DNA of 64,000 bases from Styela clava (taxonomy: Eukaryota > Chordata > Ascidiacea > Stolidobranchia > Styelidae): positions 13,383,001 to 13,447,000 of the forward strand of contig NC_135258.1 of the NCBI RefSeq assembly GCF_964204865.1, read 5' to 3'. Shown one piece after another: positions 17,501 through 28,354 of the stretch. Position 1 is the stretch's first letter, and every line of letters starts with the position of its first letter. The position numbers and the translations under genes are program-made. The notes under the pieces are model-generated. The model was not told where the DNA came from. It searched no databases and was given only the letters and a program-made list of their open reading frames with translations.

Positions 17501-19708
17501 TCAATTTTTGCCGGTCTGCGAGTACATTTAATCTAATTTTACCGGTCCGCCAGGATAGAAAGGTTGGAAACCGCTGTTTTAGTATACTCGGCAGTCGGCA
17601 GACTTACATTAATAATGATTTAACGCCGTTTCATGTCTATTTTGTATTTAACCGCTTACTATTAAAGTGTGTAAAGCGTGTCTTAATTTAGCATATCAGT
17701 ATTTATTAGTATTTAGGGATTACATACATTTGGAATAATTGAAGGCAAAAAATATTGTAATATTCCTAAATTTTATTGTCCTGGGAACTGCCTGTTTAGT
17801 ATCAAATGAAATCCAATGTTCAGGACATTTCCAAATAGATAATACATTTATAGTAAGTAATACATTTGCTTTTTTTACCATCTAAATCCAGCAATGTAAA
17901 AAATTCCCACTATTTGAATAAGTATGAAAATAGAATAGGATTCGGTATTCTGGATTCGATTTAACTATTCTAGAATATTCTAGAATAGTAAATTATTCTA
18001 CATTGCCCATCCCTATGTTTGGACCTTGGAAAATTAGAGAGAAAATATTATTATATATTTATCCCAGGGGTGGGGGGAAGCTGATAAGACTGTAAGACGA
18101 CTTAATGTTGTGGCGAGTCACTGTCTCTAGTTCGATAAAACATCACTTGAACCATTTTAGGGCAATTTTGCAGCCAGCATATATCTGCTGCTGCTTCAGT
18201 GTTGCCCTCGGATAGGCGTATAAAAATTGAAACCAGAAAATATGAATATTCAGAGATTAAGAGTGGAATTTATAGGGTCATTAACTTGTTTGTCATGCCA
18301 AAAATGGTCAATTTTGTAAAAGTCATTTTGTATTTGTAAGTACAATGTAGAGAACTTGTGTGTATTATAAAAGTGATAGATATACCTGTCAGTCTTCAGA
18401 GTGAAATAAAAACAATTTTTTATTGGTCTTCAAATTTGGCAGCTTTCAATTGATACCTTCTGCCTCTAAGTTTGTCGGTACTTGTAATAAGGCTATTTGT
18501 TATCATGCTTTTATTATTGTGATGTTATTTATCGACTATTCTTAAACTTGATTTAGCAGATTTTGCTTAATTCACATTTCACATCACCCTGAAAGGTCAT
18601 TCAAGCTTCATTTGAGTAGTATGGTGTACATTTACAGTATGATGAACTAAAAAAAGTTCTGATTACTGTATAATTTTTCATGTCATATTTTCCTTTCTTA
18701 GTGCTACTACATTGGTGGTACAGCAGATGCAGCGACATCAATATTGAAAACAATTTCAGGCCCACTAGGAAGTTTTTACCCTCCCAAGAAGATTTGCGAA
18801 ACTTTGAAAAAGGCAGATTCTCAAATTTGCGAACTTAAATATGGTAAGTTCCATTTCCCTTCAAGAATGTAATTAATTAATAGGAACGAACTCGTCCAAT
18901 TTTTAAGATTGATACAATTTGTCCTACATCAGTTAAAGGTTTGATGAATATGTATGTAACAATGGGTACTCGAAGTATGTGAACCAAGATGGCGGACACC
19001 AGAACATAGTATGTGTATCAGGTTAGGGTGAGGCGATAATGTCGGGTACAAATACTACGGGAGTCACTTGGCTAGTCCCCGAACTCGTTATGGAACTAAA
19101 ATAAGGAAAATTGGAATAAAATTATGCCCTAACCCCAACCTGGTAACATACGAAGTTCCGGTGTCCGTCAACAATGTACATTTAGGCATCATTATCAGTA
19201 TGATATTATTAGTATGTTCAGAGATTTCTGATACCAAGAGTTTCAAGTAAGATTTATATAATTTATCCTACATCTGTTGAAACATTTGATGATTATGTGT
19301 GTAACAATGTACATTTAGACATCATTATCAGTATGTTCAGAGATTTCTGATAACAAGAAACTTCCAAGTTTATTCTGCCTATCAGTACGTATTGAAAAAT
19401 TGAAAAAAAAATTGAAAAATTGAAGTTTATTAAGTTGCTTAATATGTATATCTGTTCGTGTTGTGTAAACTGTCAATCCGTTTATTTCCGAACATAGTTT
19501 TCTGCTATTGAATATTGACTATGTATTTTTAATTGTATCAGATAAACCACTGGATTGGAAAAATATCAACCTGAAGAAAATGAGAGTGAAAGAACTCAAA
19601 AAGATTCTTTCAGGTTGGGATGAAAATTGTGAAGGATGCTTGGAAAAAACAGATTTTGTTAAAAGGATTGAAGAATTAAAACCCAAGTATGTCAGAGAAG
19701 AGTTGTAA
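14588..19708 (+). CDS. MANF: MANF, ER-resident neurotrophic factor, 4 exons
   Basis: Mesencephalic astrocyte-derived neurotrophic factor (ARMET), a secreted/ER protein that supports folding and survival under ER stress. Exons: 14588-14678, 15208-15332, 18702-18843, 19542-19708; all junctions are GT-AG with consistent phase, giving 174 aa (human 182). Residues 1 to about 22 are a signal peptide (hydrophobic [13 protein letters not shown] core). The N-terminal saposin-like domain holds the paired cysteines ([35 protein letters not shown]). The C-terminal SAP-like domain ([13 protein letters not shown]) carries the CXXC motif CEGC. The protein ends in REEL, a plausible KDEL-receptor retention signal where the human ends in RTDL. 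An AATAAA lies 130 bp after the stop. Intron 2 (3.4 kb) contains a nested pair of hAT elements, and intron 3 contains a MITE and a tandem duplication. Confidence 0.96.
16301..16592 (+). repeat. Two-copy tandem repeat, period 154 bp
   Basis: Copy 1 is about 16301-16442 and copy 2 about 16455-16592. Both begin tctatcgttcaagatagacg and end in gtttgggtagataatgat, with scattered substitutions. It lies wholly inside the 15639-18015 hAT element. Confidence 0.85.
16820..17576 (+). mobile_element. hAT element nested in the larger hAT
   Basis: 757 bp, with ends CAGTGGTTCCCAACCG and GGTTGGAAACCGCTG. A perfect 8-bp duplication, ttttagta, lies at 16812-16819 and 17577-17584. Interior blocks match the complement of parts of 31228-32548, so both are members of one family in opposite orientation. 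No transposase is present. Confidence 0.93.
18055..18140 (+). repeat. Fragment of a dispersed repeat (ATATTTATCC...GGGG family)
   Basis: Shares the ordered motifs atatttatcc, gggg, agctgataagac and gacttaat with the copies at about 46228-46405, 47720-47960 and, inverted, about 54790-54900. Class unknown. Confidence 0.5.
18964..19167 (+). mobile_element. GGnGCTCC-family MITE, 3'-truncated, in MANF intron 3
   Basis: Starts GGGTACTCGAAGTATGTGAA, followed by the family's aagatggcggac block and internal ctaaaataaggaaaattgga. It ends at ggtgtccg without the full right terminus. Flanks gtaacaat and tcaacaat agree at 6 of 8 bases. The neighbouring duplicate at about 19290-19310 reads straight through (gtaacaatgtacattt) and so represents the unoccupied site. 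Confidence 0.75.
19168..19372 (+). repeat. Tandem duplication in MANF intron 3
   Basis: The segment acatttaggcatcattatcag to gatttctgata (about 19175-19235) is repeated at about 19309-19352. The preceding blocks ttgatgaatatgtatgtaacaat (about 18940-18963) and ttgatgattatgtgtgtaacaat are also paired. Only the first copy carries the MITE at 18964-19167. Confidence 0.75.
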
Positions 19709-19837
19709 ATGCTTCAAAGTTCCATCTCTCTGCCAGTATGTCACAGATGCGATAGACTTTTACACATACTCTGTGAAATGGTATAATTCCACTCAGTTTA
19801 GTTCAAATTTAGTTTAATTTACCGTATAACTCTTTAA

Positions 19838-19843
19838 AATAAA
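19838..19843 (+). terminator. Poly(A) signal of MANF
   Basis: Canonical AATAAA 130 bp downstream of the MANF stop, followed by an acatttt/gttattt T-rich stretch. Confidence 0.6.
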
Positions 19844-21331
19844 ACATTTTCAAGTTATTTCCAATCATGCTCCGCTCTAAAAACAAAAAGAAAGCTCTAA
19901 TATTTAGAAATTGAAATTCTTGCTAATTTGAATTTTTATGTCCATCATCTATGACAGTCGAAATAACCTCATCTCATGGCTGCTATATTATTGAACTCCC
20001 GTTGTTTTGAAATCGAGGATGATTTACTTGTACAATCCTGCAGTATCTGGGTGATGATGTTTATGCAAATCATGTAGCACTGTATCCTCGTGCACAGGCT
20101 TAAATTATGGTTTCATTCATGACTTGTCTTTACATTCATTTAAAGTTTTGAGTATTTAGGAAATTTATATGTGCTTTATTATTGAATGAGTTGTTTTCTT
20201 TCTGAAAAATGTTTCTTGTTCTAAATGGTATCGTTTATGATTGCCTCTGAACTGGTTGGCCTAAGCAAGATCAGGATTAAATAAGCATATTTAAGCAATA
20301 GACAGTCGATCTTGATCTGTTTTACTTTGGGAGCCCATAGAACTCCAACTATAGGGCTATTCGGCCCAATAACCCCTCCCAATAATACAAAAAGTAAAGC
20401 ATAAAAGAGCGAAGACCGATAAAATTTGAAATTACGTCAAACCTAGGGGCTGATATTAATATATTGCTCCAGAATAAGCTCAGAATCACGGGCTAATCAA
20501 CCATAGTTAAGTTCACTTCAACCAATAAGGCAGGAGATAGTTGCTCCAGCTTTTTTTGTTAGAATCAGATCAGCTGTGCCTACCACTAGCCAGAGCGAAG
20601 ATGTCAAATGCAATAACTGCCGAAGATCCCCAAAACGTTTGCACAAACCGACAGCATCATACGAGAATAAAGCTGTGCATTCGCGCCTAAATGGATAATC
20701 CCATAATACAACTTATTACGTACATATACATCGACATTTATACCTCACATCGACATCATATTTAGGCGTCACAATCACCATCATTTAAATATTTTCACAA
20801 GATTGTAGTCGGGGACATCTGCACTTATTGGCATATATATAAGGCGGTCTCTAGATTTTGCAAATGAGGAGTCTCAGCTAGGGCTGGGCGTTTCGAAACA
20901 CCGATATGTCGAAAAGGCGCTGTTTCGAACTTCGAAACGGTATTATGACGTCATAGAAAATACAAAAATATGTCAACGTCATCACGTTTAGTTGGGTTGC
21001 GCGAGTGGATAGAATAATCACCACTTTTGTTGAAATTATTTCACATGTTTATGACTCCGCTGGTTCAGAACAATCTGTGGCATCAGATAAAAAAGCAAAT
21101 GAGCCCAACCCCGACATGAGATTCTATGCTACCAACATGTATCCATTTAGGCCAGTGGTTATCAACCGGGGGCCGGTGGCCCCCTAAGTGAGCCACGAAA
21201 CAGCTCAAGGGGTACCACGACACAAGGCTAAGAATTGATCATAAATCGGCTCCGTTTGCATACTTTCCTTTTAAAATATAATTTTCCGTTTTAACGTTCA
21301 CCGCAGTTTCATTGCCTGAATAGGTTATTTC
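19844..21331. other. Intergenic region after MANF
   Basis: No gene recognised. At 20881 a hAT-like end, TAGGGCTGGGCGTTTCGAAA, begins a block rich in ttcgaaac palindromes; no matching right end was found. At 21152 another hAT-like start, CAGTGGTTATCAACCG, also lacks a visible partner. Both look like truncated or interrupted elements. Confidence 0.45.
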
Positions 21332-21501
21332 CAGTGGTGGGATTCAGTCGGTTCTATAGAACCGTCTCACGGAATTATATGAGATCAGCGAACCCGTTAG
21401 CATTACTGGTTACTCTCAATGTTCTGTTTGTAACGGAACAGGCTGAAAAATATAACTTTTGTGAGTGAACCGGCTGACGAAAAATTTGATTCCCACCACT
21501 G
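21332..21501. mobile_element. hAT MITE (CAGTGGTGGGATTCAG family)
   Basis: 170 bp, with left end CAGTGGTGGGATTCAGTCGG and right end GATTCCCACCACTG. A perfect 8-bp target duplication, gttatttc, lies at 21324-21331 and 21502-21509. It is a sibling of the element at 11824-11978. Confidence 0.92.
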
Positions 21502-21598
21502 GTTATTTCTTTTTTGTGATCGCAGGGTGTATTCACTTTCTTGTGCGTGAACTGTTTGATCATAATGGAATATGGAATCTACCAATCAAAATAGAACC

Positions 21599-22959
21599 CA
21601 GTGGCGTAGCAAGACTCTCGTCGTGCCCGAGGGCCGGCAACCAACTTGCCTAATGTTAAACAAGTTCATGGACGCCATCTTGTGCCATATTGGGAAAACG
21701 CGAAACAATGGTGTCTTATGGAAAATTTTCGCCGTGTTGTTGTACCGAATTCAATAAGTCAGCTGTTATAAGGGCTAGAATAAAGCCGAAGGGTGGGTTT
21801 TGAACTTTAGGCTATATGCTATCTAAATATATAACGCAATTAGAAATAAAAAACTATCTAATGCGTTAAATTTGGCCACAAACACAACGTAGAACCATTT
21901 TTGGTCATCTTTTTGGAAACTTTTGTAGTGATACGCCGATTTGACGGAGTATAATGCCACCGCAACAATCCTACAATGTCATTTGGTCTTCTAGCGCAGC
22001 TCGGGGCTGAGCAGGCGGGCATTATGGAGCTTGACAGGCGAGAAAATGTTGACCCGGAAATAGAAACGGCCATTGAAGCGAATTTGAGTCCCGAGGTAAT
22101 TTCGACCAATAAAATACAACTGTCCATCTGTGACATCACAAAGAACGCCATTGTCAAATGGTCAATTATGACGATGAGAATGGCCAACTTACTTCGGAAG
22201 TAACTCGAAACCGGCATACTTGTATTTAAAGACAATCCAATGTACTATAAATGCAATTTGGCAAACATGAAAGTATATTACCATGTTCGCCTAAGCTTCT
22301 ACTTCAAAACGCGAACTTTAAAATTTTTCGATCAAAAATATTAATGAAAATAATAGGTATGTTTCAATAATTGTGTGAGAACTTCCCATATGGCGCCGTG
22401 TTATATGGCCGAAAACAATCGGCACAAGATGGCGTCCATTGTCTGAGCGTTGCCTCGCTTGTATTATATACACGCTTTGGTCGTGCCCCCCCCCCGCAAA
22501 AATATTTTGTGAAAATGACCCTAAAAACTCTCGGACATAAGCTAAAACAACGCTTTTTTATTTCGTCAAAAAGCATAACATGTCGCTATAAAAAGGCAAT
22601 GGTCACCTAAAATTTGCCGTTTATCTTGGTTACTTTAATTCTTTCACACGTTCTTCCTCTTCTGCCCCTTTTCTGCGTTTCTGTGCGCCACTGAGAGGTT
22701 TTGCTTTCGACATCATTCTGACAGCCTTAGTAATTTTGTCGGTGCGATCAAACCACAAGACGCCGAAAATCGACGACTCCCTGGCATTGTTACGTAACAA
22801 AACGATTTGAGCAGACCTAACATCAACGATACAAGATGTGCATTACTTGTTTTGCACTGCAGCTTTTGGTTTGCGGCTTAAATTTCTAAATTCTAACCGC
22901 TTGGGCCCCTTTGCGCTGTGGGCCCACCCGCGACCGCGGGGGTGGATGCTGCGCCACTG
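21599..22959. mobile_element. Probable hAT element with CAGTGGCGTAGC ends, degraded
   Basis: The left end CAGTGGCGTAGCAAG pairs with the right end gctgcgccactg. Flanks atagaacc and gtgcaacc agree at 5 of 8 positions, so the pairing is tentative. The ends belong to the same terminus family as the transposase-bearing element at 25613-28346. No convincing transposase frame was seen inside; the 125-aa minus frame at 21858-22235 was not recognised. A C9 tract lies at about 22487. Confidence 0.5.
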
Positions 22960-23058
22960 GTGCAACCAGTAGTAGACCATCAGTTTCACTAGACCGCGAG
23001 ATAACCTTCGCCCTTTGCTATCGTATTATAGACGCAAAAACCCACTTGTAAATTCCTA

Positions 23059-23375
23059 ATGCCCAAAATACGAAAATGGAACGACAGTCACGTAGACTTT
23101 GGCTTTACCAAAGTAAATCGAGGTGACAGAAAATGTGCTCAATGCTTGCATTGCTCGTATGTAATTAGCAATGAATCATTACGTCCATCTAAACTCCAAA
23201 ACCACCGTGATAAAAATCATCCCCCTGTGAAAGACGTTGACATCGGTTTCTTGGCTGCCAAGCGAGTTAGATTGACAGGAAAGCAGCATTGACCAAATTC
23301 GGGTTTCTGTCGGAGGAAGAGCCCGCTCTTGAATGCAGTTATGAAGTGGAATTCCGATTCTTGCCCTCCACTTAG
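23059..23375 (+). pseudogene. BED zinc-finger remnant of a hAT (ZBED5/Buster-like) transposase
   Basis: A 77-codon frame opens MPKIRKWNDSHVDFGF and carries a BED-type finger: CAQC followed by SKLQNHRDKNHP (C, C, H, H ligands all visible). This resembles the N terminus of ZBED5-like domesticated or mobile hAT proteins. A stop at 23290-23292 interrupts it, but the same frame continues with a recognisable LSEEEPALECSYEV segment before similarity is lost. The catalytic core and dimerisation region are missing, so it is a truncated, dead copy. It is not obviously part of a bounded element; no ends with duplication were found around it. Confidence 0.65.
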
Positions 23376-24279
23376 CAATAAAGTTCTATCACTATTTGTT
23401 ATCGTGCAGAAACCACTGTAAACCAGAATAACTTGCATTGCCTTATCATTTTATATTCTCGAATTAGGTTCAAGTACTTCCTTTTTGTGAACTCAATCAT
23501 AATGTCTGCTAAAAGACATTAAATTCGATGCGTAATAATGCCGCCATGTTTTGTTGTTTCTGACAAACTTGTAGAAACTTGCATTTCGTTTTCAAGACAC
23601 CAAGGTTTCGAAAGCCATAATAACCCTAAATAAATGCGGTTTCCTATTTGTTTTGATAATTTCATAAGACTAACTAATCGCATTGCGTTGTGTACGTCAG
23701 GTAAAGTGGGGCTGCTACTTAAAACCGGTGGCGGGATAAATGGATTCGCGCGAACCTTCCTGGAATGTCGTGATGACAAGGAAATCAATTCTTTTTTTTT
23801 TCAGTATGATTTCTGAATAAGGATAACCTGTTGTTAGCGAGTTTGATACATACGAGAACCGACTTTTGAAACTTTGAATCTCACCACTGTTCAAAAACAC
23901 AAATTTTCGTAGTTGTTACAGTCAGTATCAGTGGTGAAGTGGATTACACCTACCATTTATAAATTAATAGTTGTTGCCATTCGATTAGTCATCGCACGCT
24001 ATGTCATTTTCAGGTTCAAGTACACCTGGTAAAATCGTGCTGCCATAAGTATACTCATATCCGCATATATTCAAGTCAAAACAGGCTCGAAATTAAATTC
24101 ACTTCCTTATGTCGGAACCGTGTATTTAGTCTTTTAACCGTAAATTCTAGGTCATGGGTTACCCGTTAAGTCATAATCGTTTTTTAGAATAAAATGAAGT
24201 TGAGCGGGTAATTGAAACATTGTCTTCACATATTTGGTCGGTTGCGTTGCACTGTTTGAGTAATATGGAATATTTTCGA

Positions 24280-24948
24280 CTACGTTTCTTCGAGGGTTTT
24301 AACTCCAAGAGCAATGGTCACATGAGGGCTTGGCACCTCACTAAAAACTTTATTTCCAGTCACTGGATCTACGTAGTTTTTGTACTCGACGGTTTTAACA
24401 AAGTCATATTGATACTTCTTAATGATTCGTTGAGTATAATAACTTGAGGCCATAACCGCTGATTTCTTACACCCAGCCTCTCTCGCAATGATATGTGATC
24501 GTCGATATAATTCCGTTGCAATTCCTTCGCCACCGTATTCTGGTCGTGTGCATAATATCACGAAATATGCATAGTCTTTCGTGCCTAAACAATCTGCTTT
24601 TGAGCCACCGAAAAGGTATTTTACAAGCGCTCCAAGTTGAACTAAACGAATCGGTACGTTAGCTTTGCTAGTATAATCCACCTCCTTCTCATTCCTGCCG
24701 AGAAGACTTAATCGAATTGCGACGAGCAAGTCAGTTTCATCTTCAAAAGCACCGATGCTGATATTGTCTTCTAAGATTGCTCTCAGACGAACATCTGCCA
24801 TAAGATCTACGTGTTCATCGGTGAAATTTAAAGTTGAACACATGGGCTCTCTTGTGATGAACTCTTTTTTGATTAGTGAAACCACGGAGGGAAGATCGTC
24901 GACGTTTAGCAAACGATAACTAATCGATTTTTTCTCTTTCGAGCACAT
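24280..24948 (-). CDS. GNAT-family N-acetyltransferase, arylalkylamine NAT-like (single exon)
   Basis: 222-aa protein with the GNAT fold, which transfers acetyl from acetyl-CoA to an amine. The N-terminal DDLPSVVSLIKKEFITREPM segment resembles the FxxxEPL region of invertebrate arylalkylamine/dopamine N-acetyltransferases. The acetyl-CoA-binding loop is at RPEYGGEGIATEL (about residues 135-147), where GGEGIA replaces the usual R/Q-x-x-G-x-G/A, and a conserved Tyr pair is in SSYYTQ. Length and layout fit the AANAT-like family (200-240 aa). The substrate cannot be inferred. It has no introns and sits alone among transposons. A decayed paralogue at 30401-32753 and a copy of its upstream flank at 12870-13052 show that the locus has been duplicated. 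The open, full-length frame beside a rotted copy suggests that this copy is under selection. Horizontal or retro-origin is possible but unproven. Confidence 0.75.
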   Translation of the reverse strand: MCSKEKKSISYRLLNVDDLPSVVSLIKKEFITREPMCSTLNFTDEHVDLMADVRLRAILEDNISIGAFEDETDLLVAIRLSLLGRNEKEVDYTSKANVPIRLVQLGALVKYLFGGSKADCLGTKDYAYFVILCTRPEYGGEGIATELYRRSHIIAREAGCKKSAVMASSYYTQRIIKKYQYDFVKTVEYKNYVDPVTGNKVFSEVPSPHVTIALGVKTLEET

Positions 24949-25612
24949 ATTGTTAGTTTGAGTTTACAAAACTGCTAATACAAACATAGGATGTAAATCT
25001 GGTCCCAAGCGACTTACTTATCTCTAGTTATAGTTTATTTCGACTCAAATAAGCAGCAATATACGATAAAATATTAGATAAAAACAAAAAATAAAAGTAA
25101 CTGATTATAGAATCGGTAAAGCAAACAAAACCTCAAGTAAGGTTTGAAGCGTACAGATTTTAGATGGAAAGGTATTGATAAAAGAAGTAGTACGTGTTCG
25201 CTCACCCAGAGGTAAAAAAACTAACTTATTCAGTTATTATAAAGTTATTCATAGCAATAGTGCTCAAATATGAATACAGAAGTGCAAGAAGGAATAAGGA
25301 AAACAAAAACACTTCGACCAAGTCTAAATTAAATATGTATTTTCTTCAGCAACTCCACGTTGGGCTAACTTGCAATGCGCAAGAACAGTTTTAAAGCAAC
25401 CTAAACTTGAACCTCCTGAAACTTTTTGCTGGCGTATTTTTGAGCGCTCGCACTTTATAGCTGACAAATGTATTAGATTAATAAATCCAAAACACAATGA
25501 AAACTCCCAGACACATTCGGGTATCATAAATTTCATATATCGGGAAGCGTCATTGGAAAACTTTTTGAAATTTATAATAAATATCTCCTTGTCGCTTCTT
25601 TTTAGCTCGAGC

Positions 25613-28346
25613 CAGTGGCGTAGCCAGCCCAAAATTTTGGGGGGGGCCAAATTTGAAAATTTTAGAAATTATATTGGGTTTAAAACACCCGTTCTTCAAG
25701 CGCAAAACAACAACAGTTGGTCAACAAGCAAACTGATTCAATTACTCAGCTGGATTTTTGTGAATACAAAATCCATTAATAAACAATTTTTTATTTGAAA
25801 CAACAAATATTAACATCGCAATTTGAATAAGTAAAATACATCGCCCCGATTAAAATTCAATTCCATCCTCCGCTTCCCGCTAACTATGCTCGACACAACT
25901 CGATTAATTTTCTCCTCGGTGACCATTTCACGGTGACAGTGAAGCACACACAAATCAGAAAGGCGATTGGACGTCATTGATGAGCGCTGCCATGTCTTTA
26001 CCCGTTTCATGCAGGAGAAAGACCGCTCAGCCTCAACGGTGGTTGCTGGTAGCGTCATAACGATCTGTATTGCGGTGTACACGCTTGGATAATCTCGAGT
26101 GCTCAGAAGAAGCCCCTCCAAACATTCGTCGTTAACGTCGGAACTTAAAGAAGTTCTCCACAGTCTCACTTCATTCTGGAGGTTATCCAATAAATACAGA
26201 CGCTCTACCTCATCCACGTGAACTGGTTTGTTCGGTGGAAGAATTGATAGCAATGAAAAAAATGATGGGTTGTCATTGAAGCGTTCCCGAATAGAGCAGC
26301 ACAAGCCGTCGACGTATGGGAGATATACGGAACGTTTAAAATACTGGGATGCTGAATCAGCACAGACATTGTCGCGATAAACTTGTACTTCGACTACTCT
26401 GGGTATTGTCAACTCTTTCAAGCCAGCTATTTCACAAGCTTCTTTGTAAATATTCAATGCGATTTCAGAGTCATTGCGTTCTTCAGCGATAACGCTCTGA
26501 AGAGAGGATGTGAGGTTCTTTACTGACGGCACACTGACTCCGACCGCCTGAAGTGCGCGCGCTAGTGGCTCCATTAGTGCCGAATATCGACCAATCAAAC
26601 ATACGGCGTAGATAACCGACTTTTCTAGAGCAGATTTCAGAGAAAAAGCCTTCACCCGCGTCTCACTGTTAGCATCTCTCGCCAAAGAATCAAGAGCCTC
26701 AAGTACTCGTTTGAAGTTGCATTTGAAGATTCGGATGCTCTTGTACTTCCCAAACCATCTGGTGGGGCAGAACAAAGGGATGTCAATTCCTAAACCCGCG
26801 CGCCTTTTAGGGCTCTCCCTGAAAAAACGAATAGTCTCACGGATGATATCACAGGTGCTTCTGATGATTGCAACTTTACTTTGGTCATTTATGACCAAAT
26901 TCAAACAATGAGAAGCGCAGTGCACAAATATTGCGCGCGGGTATTTATCACGAATGCGTTTTTGCACACCGCTGACGTGACCTGCCATTGTCGTTGCACC
27001 ATCATAGCCTTGCCCCACAAGTTTTTGCAAATCCACTCCTATACCAGAGATGTGGGTCAAAATATTTGAGGAAATTGATTCGGCAGAAACAGAATCCATT
27101 TCCACTAATCCTGTGAAGCGCTCGCACACTTCACCACCTTTCACATACCTCAAAACGATGCTTAGTTGTTCTTTCCCAGAAATATCACGTCATGATTCGT
27201 CGGCTATTACGGACACAAACGATTTATTAGCCTCCATAACGATATCTCGCACTATCATGTTGCTTGCTACCTTGAGAATTTCATTTTGTATCATCGGGCT
27301 TGTATACTTAGCGTTTCCGGCCATTCGAGCGAAATGCCTTTTCAAATCTTCATCCCCTGCGTCGATACGAAATAGAAGAAGGTTCACAAAATTTCCACTA
27401 TCCCCGGAATGTCCGTGCAAGGGTATGTTACCCGAAGCACAGAACATGACAGTCTTGACAATGGAAGTCATTATTCGTCTGTTTTCTTTTGTTTGCGTAG
27501 CATATTGGGCCTCCATGTTTGCACGCACATTTTGACCAGTTTCCATGCTTTTGACAAAATTTTTCGCAGCTATATTTGATTCTCGGTGGTAATTTGTGTC
27601 TCGATGAGCTACAGCCTTTTCCATAAATTTTTTGTAGTCAATGCATGGTCTTGTAACAAAGGCAGTGTCCCTGAGAGTTCCATGCTTCAAACGTGCTTGC
27701 ATGACTATGCATATCTTACACAAACCACCCCCATCAGAGAGTTGGGTGTAAACTAACCAACTGCAAAATCTGTTATCGTCAAGCCATTTTTTGAGAAATT
27801 TACGACGACTTTGTCTAACAGTATCCAGAATCGTCACGTTTTTCGGACCATCCGAAGTTAGAAGCCTGTATCTCTCCGCATCGGTAAGCTGTGTATGTTT
27901 CTTAAGAATGAATCCAAGATCGTTTGTTTTCCCTTCGTTGATTATTAGTTCATCTTCGGGAATAGAAGTGATAGACGTAACTGACGTAACCGGTGCATCC
28001 ACAGCCTGAGAAGCGCTTATTGATGTATTTGAGGAAAGCGAGTCTTTATTTCGCTGGAAAAAACTATCTAATTTCGCCTGTTTAAATTTAGCCATCGAAG
28101 TAATTTGGTCATCAAAATCCAAGCGTTTCGAATAAAAATCCGGCGAGAACAAATCAAGACCGAGTAACTACAGTCTTTCCCATACGGCTCATAAGAGCGA
28201 ACGGTCAAGTCTTTGTGACGTAACAATGACAATCAGCAAGCGTGACGAGACAAGATGCCACAAAACTGGTGGATTAGGAATGGAATTCTTGAAAATTTTG
28301 GGGGGGGGGCCATGGCCCCTCTGGCCCCCCCCTGGCTACGCCTATG
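25613..28346 (-). mobile_element. Near-complete hAT transposon with a ZMYM1/TTF-type transposase
   Basis: 2734 bp. The ends are CAGTGGCGTAGCCAG at the left and CTGGCTACGCCTATG at the right, next to G-tract/C-tract subterminal runs. A perfect 8-bp target duplication, gctcgagc, lies at 25605-25612 and 28347-28354. The transposase gene fills the interior on the minus strand. Intact ends, an exact duplication and a single stop in the gene point to a young insertion. It could also act as the source for cagtggcgtagc-ended non-autonomous copies such as 21599-22959. Confidence 0.95.
25810..28152 (-). pseudogene. hAT transposase (TTF zinc finger, hAT dimerisation domain), one in-frame TGA
   Basis: 780 codons from the ATG at 28152-28150 to the stop at 25810, interrupted only by TGA after codon 320 (complement at 27190-27192). 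Reading through it, ADES is followed immediately by RDISGKEQLS, the usual family continuation, so the TGA is an extra or mutated codon without frame shift. Domains in order: an N-terminal Ser/Thr-rich stretch, a TTF-type zinc finger (about 115-190, with C145 and C148 in GGLCKICIV), and a DUF4371-type core. The core holds the first catalytic Asp in IADES and the second in GYDGATTMAG. The C-terminal hAT dimerisation region has the catalytic Glu in ATTVEAERSFSCMKR. It resembles zinc finger MYM-type protein 1-like proteins. Whether it is functional depends on stop readthrough or on intact copies elsewhere. Confidence 0.9.
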
Positions 28347-28354
28347 GCTCGAGC

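Larger units (their letters stand above)
15639..18015. mobile_element. 2.4-kb non-autonomous hAT element in MANF intron 2
   Basis: The termini are TAGGGATGGGCAATATAGAA at the left and its near-perfect complement at the right (one mismatch). A perfect 8-bp target duplication, tgtttgga, lies at 15631-15638 and 18016-18023. The interior has no transposase frame. It includes ggattcgaatcc-type palindromes near both ends, a 154-bp tandem duplication, and another hAT element inserted inside it (16820-17576). Confidence 0.93.

Noticed and set aside
21858-22235. 125-aa minus-strand frame
   Set aside because: Lies inside a degraded hAT element, has no recognisable transposase motif, and the opposite strand is equally open.
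27050-27535. 161-aa plus-strand frame
   Set aside because: Antisense to the hAT transposase gene.
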